Part shown: one piece after another, positions 26,976-36,209 of the stretch | How positions within the stretch are numbered: position 1 is the stretch's first letter | Layout: each line of letters opens with the position of its first letter | Assembly (NCBI RefSeq): GCF_013523125.1 | Contig: NZ_JAAMQJ010000004.1 | Location: 62,001-126,000 of the forward strand | DNA: 64,000 nucleotides | Origin: Pseudomonas entomophila | GTDB taxonomy: Bacteria > Pseudomonadota > Gammaproteobacteria > Pseudomonadales > Pseudomonadaceae | Direction: 5' to 3' | Notes under the pieces: generated by a model | Database searches by the model: none | Seen by the model: only the letters and a program-made list of their open reading frames with translations | What the model was told of the DNA's origin: nothing | Program-made: the position numbers and the translations under genes

Positions 26976-27956
26976 TTACTGGATCAGGCCGAATTCCCGG
27001 GCCAATGCCTTGTAGTCGGCGACCTGCTTCTTCACGTAGCCATCGAGTTCTTCGCCGGTCATGGCGAAGGGGAACAGCTCGCGCTGGTCACGCAGCTTGG
27101 CGAAGTCTTCCGAAGCCAGCAGCGTGTCGAACGAGGCCTTCCACCAGGCGTAGTCCTCGTCGCTGACCTTCGGCCCGAGGTAGAAGCCGCGCACCACCGG
27201 CCAGACGATGTCGTAGCCCTGCTCCTTGGCGGTGGGGATGTCCTTCATCTCGGGCTCGTCCAGGCGATTTTCCGAGAACACGGCCAGGATGCGCATGTTG
27301 CCGCTCTGGATGTGCGGCATGGAGTCGGAGATGTCGGTCGAGCCGACCTGGATGTGCCCGCCCAGCAGCGCGGTGGCGATTTCACCGCCGCCTTCGAGCG
27401 CCACGTAGCGCAGGTCGCGCGGGTTGATCCCGGCGGCCTTGGCGATCAGCGCGGTCTGCATCCAGTCCTGGCTGCCCACGGTGCCGCCCGAGCCGATCAC
27501 CACCTTGCTCGGGTCCTTCTTCAGGGCCGCGACCAGGTCGTCCAAAGTCTTGTAGGGCGAGTCGTTCTTGACCGCGATGGCGCCGTAGCTGGTGCCGACG
27601 GCGGCCAGCCACTTCACCGCGTTCTCGTCGAAACGGCCGAACTTGCCCTGGGCCAGGTTCAGCAGCGAGCCGCTGGACCAGGCCACCAGGGTGCCGGCAT
27701 CGCCCGGCCGCTGGGCGACCACCGCGTTGTAGGCCACCGCCCCGACGCCGCCGGGCATGTAGGTCACGCGCATGGGCTTGCTGAGGATCTTCTCGTTGAC
27801 CAGCGCGCTCTGCACCAGCTTGCAGGTCAGATCGAAACCACCGCCCGGCGAGGCCGGGGCGATGCATTCGGGGCGCTTGGGTTCGGCGGCCAGCGCCTGG
27901 CCGGCCAGCAGCAGGCAGCCGGTGGCGAGGACGAGACGGCGTAGGGTTGGGGTCAT
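26976..27956 (-). CDS. tctC: Tricarboxylate-binding periplasmic protein TctC
   Basis: The high-affinity periplasmic substrate-binding subunit of the TTT transporter. The 326 residues start with a Sec signal peptide (MTPTLRRLVLATGCLLLAGQ, cleavage near QALAAE). They continue with IAPASPGGGFDLTCKLVQ and VTYMPGGVGAVAYNAVV, the ligand-binding loops of the Bug/TctC fold, and the IGSGGTVGSQDW segment. The start at 27956 has GGAG eight bases upstream. The nature of the ligand, citrate or a related acid, is inferred from the neighbours opdH and tctDE. Confidence 0.93.
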   Translation of the reverse strand: MTPTLRRLVLATGCLLLAGQALAAEPKRPECIAPASPGGGFDLTCKLVQSALVNEKILSKPMRVTYMPGGVGAVAYNAVVAQRPGDAGTLVAWSSGSLLNLAQGKFGRFDENAVKWLAAVGTSYGAIAVKNDSPYKTLDDLVAALKKDPSKVVIGSGGTVGSQDWMQTALIAKAAGINPRDLRYVALEGGGEIATALLGGHIQVGSTDISDSMPHIQSGNMRILAVFSENRLDEPEMKDIPTAKEQGYDIVWPVVRGFYLGPKVSDEDYAWWKASFDTLLASEDFAKLRDQRELFPFAMTGEELDGYVKKQVADYKALAREFGLIQ

Positions 27957-27988
27957 GGTCGGTCTCCGTGAGCGTTGTTGTTGTCGGA

Positions 27989-29278
27989 TTACCACAGGGC
28001 CACGCTGTAACTCACCAGCACGCGCATCTCATCGGCGTCACGGGCGAAGTTCGAGCGGAAGCTGGCATTGCGCAGGCGCACGGCGACGTTCTTCAACGGC
28101 CCGTTCTGCACCACGTACTTGAGTTCGGTGTCACGTTCCCACTCGCGGCCTTCGCCACCGGCGGCGCGGCTGACGTTGTCACCGCTCAGGTAGCGGGTCA
28201 TGAAGGTCAGGCCGGGAATGCCGAGCTTGCCCAGGTCATAGTCGTAGCGCAGCTGCCAGGAGCGCTCGTCGGCGTTGGCGAAGTCGTTGATCTGGACGAA
28301 GTTGACCAGGTAGGGGTCGGCGCCGTCGAGGTAGGGGAAGGCGCTGTCGCCGGACAGCTGCTGGTAGGCGCCGCTGAACTTGTGGCCGTTCAGGCCATAG
28401 CTGACCAGACCGTTGAAGGTGGTGTTGTCGATGCGCCCGGCACGGGCCTGGCCCTGCTCGTCGCTGGTCGACAGGCGCAGGTCGGCACCCAGGATGCCCG
28501 ACCCCAGCGGCTGGTTGATCACCAGGCCGAGGAAATGCTGGCGGTAGACCTCGTCCAGCTGGGCGAAGTGGTAGCTGCCGCTGATGCGGTCGGTGAACGC
28601 ATAGTCGAAGCCGGCCAGGTCGAAATGTTCGCCGGCCACGGTCGCGCCGAAACGGTTGTTCTTGTTGTTGATCGCGATGTCTTCACGGTTGGTGTTGTCG
28701 CGGTCCTTGGCTTTCTCCAGGCGGCCGCCGATGAGCGTGAAGCGTTCCAGGTCCTCGGAACTGACCAGGGCGCCTTCGAACGTCTGCGGCAGGATGCGCC
28801 CGTCGTTGGGCTGCACGGTCGGCAGGTCCGGGATCAGCGTACCGACCTTGAGCTCGGTTTTGGAGATGCGCACCTTGCCGGTCAGGCCCAGCTTGGAGTA
28901 CTCGTCCGCGGCACGTCCGTCGTCATGGGTCGGCAACAGGCCGGTACCGGTGCGGTCCGGGCTGGAGTCGAGCTTGACCCCCAGCATGCCGAGCGCGTCC
29001 ACGCCGAAGCCGACCGTGCCGTCGGTGTAGCCGGACTGGACGTTGAGCATGAACCCCTGGGCCCATTCGTCGCGCTTGGACTGCTGACGGCTGGTGCCAT
29101 CGCGAAAGTCACGATTGAAGTACATGTTGCGGGTTTCGAGGGTCGCCTTGCTGTCCTCGAAAAAGGCAGCCTGACTCACGGGCGCTACGCTGGCGAACGC
29201 CAGGGCACAGGTGATGGCCGAGGGACGGGCGGAACAGGATCGGTGTGGCGCACGCGCCGAGGGCTGCGGTGGCAGCAT
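27989..29278 (-). CDS. opdH: OprD-family porin, OpdH-like (tricarboxylate)
   Basis: An outer-membrane 18-strand substrate-specific channel. The 429 residues have a signal peptide ending near PVSQAAFFEDSKA and the OprD start motif FFEDSKATLETRNMYFNRDF given here in part. They end with the C-terminal SYSVALW aromatic insertion signal. OpdH in P. aeruginosa passes cis-aconitate and other tricarboxylates and lies in the same order before tctCBA. The ATG at 29278 has GGAG eight bases upstream; 33 bases separate the stop from tctC. Confidence 0.9.
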   Translation of the reverse strand: MLPPQPSARAPHRSCSARPSAITCALAFASVAPVSQAAFFEDSKATLETRNMYFNRDFRDGTSRQQSKRDEWAQGFMLNVQSGYTDGTVGFGVDALGMLGVKLDSSPDRTGTGLLPTHDDGRAADEYSKLGLTGKVRISKTELKVGTLIPDLPTVQPNDGRILPQTFEGALVSSEDLERFTLIGGRLEKAKDRDNTNREDIAINNKNNRFGATVAGEHFDLAGFDYAFTDRISGSYHFAQLDEVYRQHFLGLVINQPLGSGILGADLRLSTSDEQGQARAGRIDNTTFNGLVSYGLNGHKFSGAYQQLSGDSAFPYLDGADPYLVNFVQINDFANADERSWQLRYDYDLGKLGIPGLTFMTRYLSGDNVSRAAGGEGREWERDTELKYVVQNGPLKNVAVRLRNASFRSNFARDADEMRVLVSYSVALW

Positions 29279-29383
29279 ATCGATGACTCCATTTCTTGTT
29301 CTTATTGGACGCACAGTCGAGGTGCAGAACCGGCATCTTTGCTGTGCCGTGGTGCGATGCTAGGAAATGAACCTTTCACCAAG

Positions 29384-29398
29384 CTTTCAATTTGAAAG
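29384..29398. promoter_or_regulatory. Palindromic candidate TctD operator
   Basis: CTTTCAATTTGAAAG is a perfect 15-base palindrome in the 198-base gap between the divergent opdH and tctD starts. It is followed by the A/T-rich GGATTGTTACAAG. It lies about 106 bases from the opdH ATG and 79 from the tctD ATG, so a regulator bound here could act on both. A partial extra half, CCTTTCACC, is at 29372-29380. Confidence 0.5.
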
Positions 29399-29476
29399 GA
29401 TTGTTACAAGGGGCTTCACGACCGCGCCGGCAGGGTACACTCCGCGCCATCCACCGATTGGCGAGGGGAGACAACG

Positions 29477-30148
29477 ATGCGTGTGCTGCTGGTCGAAGAC
29501 CACCTGCAACTGGCTGAAAGCGTGGCCCAGGCCCTCAAGAGCACGGGACTGACGGTCGATGTGCTGCACGACGGCGTTGCCGCGGACCTGGCCCTGGCCA
29601 GCGAGGATTATGCGGTGGCGGTATTGGACGTCGGCCTGCCGCGCATGGACGGTTTCGAGGTGCTGGCGCGCCTGCGTGGGCGGGGACGCAACCTGCCGGT
29701 GCTGATGCTCACCGCGCGTAGCGACGTCAAGGATCGGGTCCATGGGCTCAACCTGGGCGCCGATGACTACCTGGCCAAGCCCTTCGAGCTGAGCGAGCTG
29801 GAGGCGCGGGTCAAGGCGCTGCTGCGGCGCAGCGTACTCGGCGGCGAGCGTCAGCAGCGCTGCGGCCCCCTGGTCTACGACCTCGATACCCGCCGTTTCA
29901 GTCTGGGCGAGGAGACCCTGGCCCTGACCTCGCGCGAGCAGAGCGTGCTCGAAGCGCTGATCGCCCGGCCAGGTCGGGTGATGAGCAAGGAGCAGCTGGC
30001 CGCCCAGGTCTTCGGCCTGGACCAGGAGGCCAGCCCCGACGCCATCGAGATCTACGTCCACCGCCTGCGCAAGAAGCTCGACGGCCAGCCGGTGGCCATC
30101 GTCACCTTCCGCGGCCTGGGTTATCTGCTCGAGCACCGCGATGCGTGA
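29477..30148 (+). CDS. tctD: Tricarboxylate response regulator TctD
   Basis: An OmpR/PhoB-class response regulator of 223 residues. The receiver domain has the phospho-acceptor D51 (AVLDVGLPRMDG) and the K of YLAKPFE. The C-terminal winged helix (LTSREQSVLEALIARPG through VHRLRKKLDG) binds DNA. It likely activates opdH-tctCBA, its divergent neighbour, when citrate is present. GGGGAG lies eight bases before the ATG, and the stop overlaps the tctE start. Confidence 0.93.
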   Translation: MRVLLVEDHLQLAESVAQALKSTGLTVDVLHDGVAADLALASEDYAVAVLDVGLPRMDGFEVLARLRGRGRNLPVLMLTARSDVKDRVHGLNLGADDYLAKPFELSELEARVKALLRRSVLGGERQQRCGPLVYDLDTRRFSLGEETLALTSREQSVLEALIARPGRVMSKEQLAAQVFGLDQEASPDAIEIYVHRLRKKLDGQPVAIVTFRGLGYLLEHRDA

Positions 30149-31520
30149 CACCGGCAGCCTGCGTGGGCGCTTGCTGTGGAACCTGGCGCTGCTGCTGGTG
30201 GTGCTGATGACCGCCAGCGGCCTGAGTGCCTACTGGAACGGGCGCGAGGCGGCCGATACCGCCTATGACCGGACCCTGCTGGCCTCGGCGCGGACCATCG
30301 CCGCCGGCCTGTCCCAGCGTGACGGCACGCTCAGCGCCGACGTGCCCTACGTGGCCCTGGACACCTTCGCCTACGACAGCGCCGGGCGGATCTACTACCA
30401 GGTGCTGGACATCCACCAGCGGCTGATCTCGGGTTACGAGCACCTGCCCGCGCCGCCCGCCGATACCCCGCGCACCGACGACTACCCCGCCCTGGCACGG
30501 TTCTACAACGCCCGGTACCTGGGCGAGAACGTCCGTGTGGTCAGCCTGCTCAAGGCTGTCAGCGAGCCGAACATGAATGGCATGGCGGAGATCCGCGTGG
30601 CCGAGACCGAGGAGGCGCGCGTCAGCATGGCCCGCAGCCTGATGGCCGATACGTTGCTGCGCCTGGGGATGCTGGCGTTGGGCGCGCTGCTGATGGTCTG
30701 GTTCGCGGTGAGCGCGGCCTTGCGCCCGCTGGAACGTCTGCGCACGGCGGTCGAGGAGCGCCAGCCGGACGACCTGCGGGCCCTGCCGGTGGTGCAGGTG
30801 CAGCGCGAACTGGAGCCGCTCGTGCGTGCGCTGGATCACTTCACCGAACGGCTGCGGGGCCAGTTCCAGCGCCAGGCGCAGTTCATCGCCGAGGCGGCCC
30901 ATGAACTGCGCACGCCCCTGGCGGTGCTCAAGGCACGGGTCGAGCTGGGCCTGCGCGCCGAGGACCCGGAGATCTGGCGGCAGACGCTGGAATCGGCCGT
31001 GCAGGGCACCGATCGCCTGACCCACCTGGCCAACCAGCTGCTCTCGCTGGCGCGGGTGGAGAACGGTGCCCGGGCGATCGCCGAGGGCGGTGCCCAGCGC
31101 CTGGATCTCAGTCAGCTGACCCGTGAACTGGGCATGGCCATGGCACCGCTGGCCCACGCCCGTGGTATCTCCTTGGCCCTGGAGGCGCAGGCCCCGGTCT
31201 GGCTCAAGGGCGAACCGACCCTGCTCAACGAGTTGCTCAGCAACCTGGTGGACAACGCCCTGGCCCACACGCCTTCCGGCGGCGACGTGGTGCTTCGGGT
31301 GCTGGCGCCAGCGGTGCTCGAGGTCGAGGACGATGGACCGGGTATCCCGGAAAGCGAACGCGAACGCGTTTTCGAGCGTTTCTACCGGCGCGGCCCGCAG
31401 GGCACCGGGCTGGGCCTGGCGATCGTGGGCGAGATCTGCCGCGCGCACCTGGCGCAGATCACCCTGCACGACGGCGAGAACGGCGGGCTGAAGGTGCGCG
31501 TCAGCTTCATCGCCGACTGA
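30141..31520 (+). CDS. tctE: Sensor histidine kinase TctE
   Basis: A 459-residue membrane histidine kinase. Helix 1 spans about residues 10-30, a periplasmic tricarboxylate-sensor domain follows, and helix 2 is near 172-192. H254 in AAHELRTPL is the phospho-acceptor. The ATP-binding domain has the N box (LLSNLVDNALAHTP), G1 (DDGPGIPE) and GTGLGLAIV. The periplasmic part includes RDYP-like TDDYPALARFYNAR. It is translationally coupled to tctD through an eight-base overlap and ends three bases from the convergent HDOD gene. Confidence 0.93.
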   Translation: MRDTGSLRGRLLWNLALLLVVLMTASGLSAYWNGREAADTAYDRTLLASARTIAAGLSQRDGTLSADVPYVALDTFAYDSAGRIYYQVLDIHQRLISGYEHLPAPPADTPRTDDYPALARFYNARYLGENVRVVSLLKAVSEPNMNGMAEIRVAETEEARVSMARSLMADTLLRLGMLALGALLMVWFAVSAALRPLERLRTAVEERQPDDLRALPVVQVQRELEPLVRALDHFTERLRGQFQRQAQFIAEAAHELRTPLAVLKARVELGLRAEDPEIWRQTLESAVQGTDRLTHLANQLLSLARVENGARAIAEGGAQRLDLSQLTRELGMAMAPLAHARGISLALEAQAPVWLKGEPTLLNELLSNLVDNALAHTPSGGDVVLRVLAPAVLEVEDDGPGIPESERERVFERFYRRGPQGTGLGLAIVGEICRAHLAQITLHDGENGGLKVRVSFIAD

Positions 31521-31523
31521 CCT

Positions 31524-32330
31524 TCAGCGCAGCAGGCCGCGTGCGTGCAGCAGCTCGGCCGCCTCCAGCCGGGTGCCGGCCGGCAGGCTCAGGTGACGGT
31601 AGGCGGGCAGGGTGTCGAGCGCGCGTCCCGGCTCGCCCTGGCTCACGTGCCGGGCCAGTTGCACGATGTCGATGTAGTCGATGCGTGCGGTGTGGCGATC
31701 CAGGTCCTGGATCTGTCCCGGCAATCGCACCAGCTGCTCGGGAAACTCCCAGGCACTGAGGATCTTGTCGCCCAGCGCCGGCTGGATCTGTTCGATGACA
31801 TGATCCAGGCAGACCGGGTCGGAGAGCAGTTCGTTGTGTTCCTGGGCATGGATCAGGATCGGCAGGGCGCCGATCTGGTGTACCAGCCCGCCCAGCGCGG
31901 CCTGATCCGGCGTGAGCCGGGTGTAGCGGCGGCACAGCTCGTAGCTGATACCGGCCACTTCCAGGCTGCTGGTCCAGATCGCCCGCAGCTTCTGTTCCAC
32001 CGCCGGCTCGCGGGCATGGAAGATCTGTTCGATGACCAGGCCGATCGCCAGGTTGCAGCTGTAGTTGACGCCCAGGCGCGTGATGGCCGTGTGCAGGTCG
32101 GTGACCTCCACGGTCGCCCGCAGCAGCGGGCTGTTGACCACCTTGATCAGGCGCGCCGCCAGCGCAGCGTCGCGCCCGATGACCTTGCTCAGCGCCGCGA
32201 CGCTGATCTCGCTGTCCTCGGCGGCTTCACGGATGCTCAGCGCCACTTCGGGCAGGGTCGGCAGCACCAGGTCGTCATTCTCGATGGCGACCACCAGTTG
32301 CGCCTTGACCGTCTCAGCCAATGTATTCAT
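31524..32330 (-). CDS. HDOD domain protein
   Basis: A 268-residue soluble protein that is essentially one HDOD domain. HDOD domains resemble HD phosphohydrolases but lack the metal-binding residues and are used as signalling modules. Signature stretches are LPTLPEVALSIREAAED, RLIKVVNSPLLR and GGLVHQIGALPILIHAQ. No receiver, GGDEF or EAL partner domain is fused. The ATG at 32330 is preferred over a TTG three bases earlier; the ribosome site is weak. It follows the ygfZ terminator, so it has its own promoter. Confidence 0.85.
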   Translation of the reverse strand: MNTLAETVKAQLVVAIENDDLVLPTLPEVALSIREAAEDSEISVAALSKVIGRDAALAARLIKVVNSPLLRATVEVTDLHTAITRLGVNYSCNLAIGLVIEQIFHAREPAVEQKLRAIWTSSLEVAGISYELCRRYTRLTPDQAALGGLVHQIGALPILIHAQEHNELLSDPVCLDHVIEQIQPALGDKILSAWEFPEQLVRLPGQIQDLDRHTARIDYIDIVQLARHVSQGEPGRALDTLPAYRHLSLPAGTRLEAAELLHARGLLR

Positions 32331-32341
32331 CAAAAGCTACC

Positions 32342-32377
32342 GCAAAAGAAGGCTGCCCCGCTCGACACACGGGGCAG
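32342..32377 (-). terminator. Rho-independent terminator of ygfZ
   Basis: On the minus strand CTGCCCCG and CGGGGCAG form an 8-bp stem with a nine-base loop, followed by CCTTCTTTT. It starts six bases after the ygfZ stop and ends before the HDOD start codon. Confidence 0.75.
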
Positions 32378-32382
32378 GCAGG

Positions 32383-33327
32383 TCAACGCTGGATCTCTCG
32401 GTCGCGATCCAGTTCGTACGGCAGGCTCGCCAGGGTCAGGCGCGGCCCTTCGGGGCTGCCCAGGTGCAGTTGCCCGGACTCGATGGCGTCCGCGGCCACC
32501 ACCGCCAGCAGCTCGCAGCCGCCCTCGCCCGTGGGCGCGGCCAGCACTACCTCGCCGACCGAGGATCCATGCACCGGGGAGAACACGCCGGTGCCCGGCG
32601 CAGGCGCCTGACCGTCGTCCAGCAGCAGACGATACTGGCGACGCTTGAGCTTGCCCAGGTACTGCATGCGCGCGACGATCTCCTGGCCGGTGTAGCAGCC
32701 CTTCTTGAAGCTCACGCCACCGACGGCCTGCAGGTTGATCATCTGCGGGATGAACAGTTCGCGGGTCTGGGCCATGACCTGGCCCAGGCCGGCACGGACC
32801 TGACCGAGCAGCCAGCGATCCAGCGGCGCTTCGGGCAGGGCTTCACGCAGCCGCGCCAGCACGGCGTCGTGCTGCTCGGCCGGCACCCACAGCTCGGCGC
32901 GCTGCGGCGAGACGTTGATGGCGATCAAGCCCTCGTGCGTGCAGAGCCCGCCCGCGTCCTCCGGTAGCACCAGGCCCAATGCCGCGAGCAGTGACTCGCC
33001 CTGCTGCAGGCCGTAACGCACCCAGTGGGCGCTGGCATCGCTCAGGGTGGCCTTGGAAAACACGGCGTATTTCTTCAGGTCCGCCAGTTGCGGCGCCAGC
33101 AGTTCCTGGGTCATGGCCAACAGGAAGCCCGTGTCGTATGGCACGATGCGGAAGCTCGACTGCATGCGGCCCTTGGGCGTGCAGCGGGCACCGAGGCTGG
33201 AGTGCGCAGGGTCGAGGTACGTGAGGTTGCAGGTCAGTTGTCCCTGAAGGAACTTGCCGGCATCGGAGCCGAGGACGGCAAGAATGCCTTCGTGGCTGAG
33301 GGGGCAGTAGAACGCGGAGTCGGCCAT
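32383..33327 (-). CDS. ygfZ: Folate-binding protein YgfZ
   Basis: Tetrahydrofolate-dependent protein that helps maintain certain iron-sulfur enzymes. The 314 residues share the T-protein fold and carry the invariant motif KGCYTGQEIVAR with its reactive cysteine. This motif distinguishes YgfZ from GcvT. It is divergent from sdhE, which encodes the factor that flavinylates succinate dehydrogenase, so both neighbours serve cofactor maturation. Confidence 0.93.
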   Translation of the reverse strand: MADSAFYCPLSHEGILAVLGSDAGKFLQGQLTCNLTYLDPAHSSLGARCTPKGRMQSSFRIVPYDTGFLLAMTQELLAPQLADLKKYAVFSKATLSDASAHWVRYGLQQGESLLAALGLVLPEDAGGLCTHEGLIAINVSPQRAELWVPAEQHDAVLARLREALPEAPLDRWLLGQVRAGLGQVMAQTRELFIPQMINLQAVGGVSFKKGCYTGQEIVARMQYLGKLKRRQYRLLLDDGQAPAPGTGVFSPVHGSSVGEVVLAAPTGEGGCELLAVVAADAIESGQLHLGSPEGPRLTLASLPYELDRDREIQR

Positions 33328-33505
33328 GGGTCATCGCAGTTGGTAAAGTCTGCAGTCATGATAGAGGGCCACGGGCAAAATAGGTAGGTGCTCGGCCTGG
33401 CCGGACGGCAAGGGTGCCGAAGCGCCTGACAGGCGCGTGCGACCAATGCCGCGTGTCGCGGGTCGGACGGGCCTGTATACTGGCCGGCCATTCGAGGAGG
33501 GTCCC

Positions 33506-33760
33506 ATGGTCGAACAAACTGAACTCAACCGCCTGTTCTGGCACAGCCGCCGTGGCATGCTCGAGCTGGACGTGCTGCTGGTGCCCTTTACCCAGGAGGT
33601 CTATGCCACCCTGAGCGAAGAGGACCGTGCCCTGTACCGTCGTCTGTTGAGCTGCGAGGACCAGGACATGTTCGGCTGGTTCATGGAACGCAACGAGTCC
33701 GAAGACCCGGAGCTGCAGCGCATGGTCCGCATCATCCTGGACCGTGTCCAGCCCAAGTGA
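33506..33760 (+). CDS. sdhE: FAD assembly factor SdhE
   Basis: Small factor that promotes covalent flavinylation of SdhA (and FrdA). The 84-residue product has the conserved RGMLE motif (residues 16-20) and the acidic, all-helical family profile. GGAGGG lies seven bases before the ATG at 33506. An in-frame ATG at 33437 is upstream of any ribosome site. It overlaps ygfX by 17 bases, the same sdhE-ygfX pair seen in enterobacteria. Confidence 0.93.
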   Translation: MVEQTELNRLFWHSRRGMLELDVLLVPFTQEVYATLSEEDRALYRRLLSCEDQDMFGWFMERNESEDPELQRMVRIILDRVQPK

Positions 33761-34196
33761 ACGCTTCGAGTGCCACTGGCAAGGCTCACGCCTGCTGCTG
33801 GTGGCCTACCTGCTCGGTCAGGTCCTGGCCCTGGGGACGCTCACCCTGACCGCCCTGCCGGGCTGGCTGGTCGTGGTGGCGCTGCTCGCCTGCCTGGGGC
33901 ATGCGCTCTGGGCCTTGCCACGACGGATCCTGCTCACCCATCCCCACGCCGTCACCGGCGTGCGCCACGACCCCAGCGGCTGGCGCTTGTACACGCGCGC
34001 ACGCGGTTGGCAGCCGGTGCGCCTGTGCCGTGACAGCGTGGCGCTGCCACGTCTGGTGGTGCTGCGCTACGTGCCCCAGGGCGCACGCCTGGGGCGCAGC
34101 CAGTGCATCCCCTTCGATGCGCTGCCCCCGGACGCGCACCGTCGCCTGCGGGTGCGGCTGACCTTCAGTCGACGGCGTTGGGCGGCTGCAGAATAG
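33744..34196 (+). CDS. ygfX: YgfX-like membrane protein
   Basis: A 150-residue protein starting GTG inside the sdhE gene. It has two close hydrophobic helices (about 18-37 and 40-57) and a basic cytoplasmic tail, the YgfX/CptA topology. In E. coli the pair YgfY-YgfX was proposed as a toxin-antitoxin, while SdhE is now known as an assembly factor; no toxin role can be inferred here. Its last 32 bases overlap the convergent nadB 3' end. Confidence 0.8.
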   Translation: MSSPSERFECHWQGSRLLLVAYLLGQVLALGTLTLTALPGWLVVVALLACLGHALWALPRRILLTHPHAVTGVRHDPSGWRLYTRARGWQPVRLCRDSVALPRLVVLRYVPQGARLGRSQCIPFDALPPDAHRRLRVRLTFSRRRWAAAE

Positions 34197-35781
34197 TGTC
34201 GAACGCTTCGGGTAGCAGGGTCGGGTAGTCGAGCGTGTAGTGCAGCCCCCGAGACTCGCGCCGCGCCATGGCCGAGCGGATCATCAGCTCGGCCACTTGC
34301 GCCAGGTTGCGCAGCTCGATGAGGTCGCGGCTGACCTTGTAGTTGCTGTAGAACTCGTCGATCTCGTCGAGCAGCAGGCGCACCCGGTGCTCGGCGCGCT
34401 GCAGGCGCTTGCTGGTGCGCACGATCCCCACGTAGTCCCACATGAACCGCCGCAGCTCGTCCCAGTTGTGCGCGATGATCACGTCCTCGTCCGAATCGGT
34501 CACCTGACTGGCGTCCCAGCAGGGCAGGGCGCGAGGGTGTTCGACCTGGTCCAGGCGAGTCTGGATGTCCAGCGCGGCCGAGCGACCATAGACGAAACAC
34601 TCCAGCAGCGAGTTGCTGGCCATGCGGTTGGCGCCGTGCAGGCCGGTGCAGCTGGTCTCGCCGATCGCGTACAGGTTCGGCACGTCGGTCAGGCCGTGTT
34701 CATCCACCAGCACGCCGCCACAGGTGTAGTGGGCCGCCGGCACCACGGGGATGGGCTGGCGGGTGATGTCGATGCCGAAGGCCAGGCAGCGTTCGTAGAC
34801 CGTGGGGAAGTGGCGCTTGATGAACGCGGCGGACTTGTGGGTGATGTCCAGGTATACGCAGTCTATCCCTAAGCGTTTCATCTCATGGTCGATGGCGCGG
34901 GCGACGATGTCGCGGGGGGCGAGCTCTTCACGGGCATCGAAACGCGGCATGAACCGCTCACCGTCGGGCAGGCGCAGCAGCGCACCCTCGCCGCGCAACG
35001 CTTCGGTGATCAGGAAGCTCTTGGCCTGGGGGTGATACAGGCAGGTGGGGTGGAACTGGTTGAATTCCAGGTTCGCCACCCGGCAGCCGGCCCGCCAGGC
35101 CATGGCGATGCCATCGCCACAGGCGCCGTCGGGGTTGCTGGTGTAGAGGTAGACCTTGGCCGCGCCGCCGGTGGCGAGCACGGTGAAGCGCGCGGCGAAG
35201 GTGTCGACTTCGCCCGTCGCGCGGTCGAGCACATAGGCGCCCAGGCAGCGCTCGCCATCCAGACCCAGGCGCTGCTCGGTGATCAGGTCGACCGCGACCC
35301 GCTGTTCGAGCAACTCGATGTTCGGCCGCTGACGAGCCTGTTCCAGCAGGGTGGCGAAGATCGCCGCGCCGGTGGCGTCGGCGGCATGGATGATGCGCCG
35401 ATGACTGTGTCCGCCCTCGCGGGTGAGGTGGAACTGGAAGCCGCGGTCGGCGCGTTCGGTGTCGGCGTCCCGGGTGAAGGGCACCCCTTGCTCGATCAGC
35501 CATTCGATGGCCTCGCGGCTGTGCTCGACCGTGAAGCGCACGGCGGCCTCGTTGCACAGGCCGCCGCCGGCATCGAGGGTGTCCTCGACATGGGACTGGA
35601 CCGTGTCGGCGTCATCCAGCACGGCCGCGACGCCGCCCTGGGCCCAGAACGTGGAGCCATTGGCCAGGTCGCCCTTGCTCAGCACCGCGATGCGCAGGTG
35701 CGGGGGAAGGTTCAGGGCCAGACTAAGGCCGGCGGCACCGCTGCCGATAACCAGAACATCGTGTTGAAGGTGTTGGCTCAT
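34165..35781 (-). CDS. nadB: L-aspartate oxidase
   Basis: FAD enzyme that oxidises L-aspartate to iminoaspartate, the first step of NAD synthesis. The 538 residues show the FAD motif [14 protein letters not shown], the [19 protein letters not shown] stretch, the [14 protein letters not shown] active-site region and the [19 protein letters not shown] motif. Length is standard. It is divergent from algU across a 428-base control region, as in other pseudomonads. Confidence 0.96.
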   Translation of the reverse strand: MSQHLQHDVLVIGSGAAGLSLALNLPPHLRIAVLSKGDLANGSTFWAQGGVAAVLDDADTVQSHVEDTLDAGGGLCNEAAVRFTVEHSREAIEWLIEQGVPFTRDADTERADRGFQFHLTREGGHSHRRIIHAADATGAAIFATLLEQARQRPNIELLEQRVAVDLITEQRLGLDGERCLGAYVLDRATGEVDTFAARFTVLATGGAAKVYLYTSNPDGACGDGIAMAWRAGCRVANLEFNQFHPTCLYHPQAKSFLITEALRGEGALLRLPDGERFMPRFDAREELAPRDIVARAIDHEMKRLGIDCVYLDITHKSAAFIKRHFPTVYERCLAFGIDITRQPIPVVPAAHYTCGGVLVDEHGLTDVPNLYAIGETSCTGLHGANRMASNSLLECFVYGRSAALDIQTRLDQVEHPRALPCWDASQVTDSDEDVIIAHNWDELRRFMWDYVGIVRTSKRLQRAEHRVRLLLDEIDEFYSNYKVSRDLIELRNLAQVAELMIRSAMARRESRGLHYTLDYPTLLPEAFDTILQPPNAVD

Positions 35782-35933
35782 GTCAGGGCACTAGTATTCT
35801 TTGGGAGGGGCGCGGCACAATAGTCACGCGCAGGTGGCATTGTGAAACCATCGTGAATCCAGACCGGCTGTCTTTATAGCAGCCACGCCCGCCCGATTTC
35901 CATGGGCGCCGTCGGGAAGGCCAATCTTTCCGG

Positions 35934-36150
35934 GAACTTTCTGCACGGGAAGCCTCTCCATAGAAGGCTGCCCACACGTCATGATTGCCGCGGCGACACA
36001 AGCGAAGCGTCCAACCCGGGCAGCTTGTGTATCGAAACCAGACTATCGACGTGGCAGGCCGTGAGCGCGCTGCGTCTTCCATGCGAGCCGTCAGAGGTCG
36101 CAGGAAACTTGCTTGAAGGGGGAGAACTTTTGCGCGAAGCCCGAGTCTAT
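35934..36150 (+). promoter_or_regulatory. Sigma-22 (AlgU)-type promoters ahead of algU
   Basis: The best site is GAACTT (36124-36129), 16 bases, then TCTAT (36146-36150), matching the AlgU/RpoE consensus GAACTT-N16/17-TCtgA and about 53 bases before the algU ATG. A second candidate is GAACTT at 35934-35939 with TCCAT at 35957-35961 (spacing 17). Both face algU, predicting autoregulation by its own product. The remainder of the 428-base gap holds the opposite-strand nadB promoter; no gene is visible. Confidence 0.75.
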
Positions 36151-36209
36151 GGTTGCAAGCCTGAGCGATGGCCGTTGCAACGCTCCTTCAAGATCACTGA
36201 GGAGTGTTC

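Noticed and set aside
33506..34196. sdhE-ygfX as a toxin-antitoxin pair
   Set aside because: SdhE carries the RGMLE flavinylation motif and neighbours ygfZ; the toxin hypothesis for YgfX is not supported by anything in this sequence.
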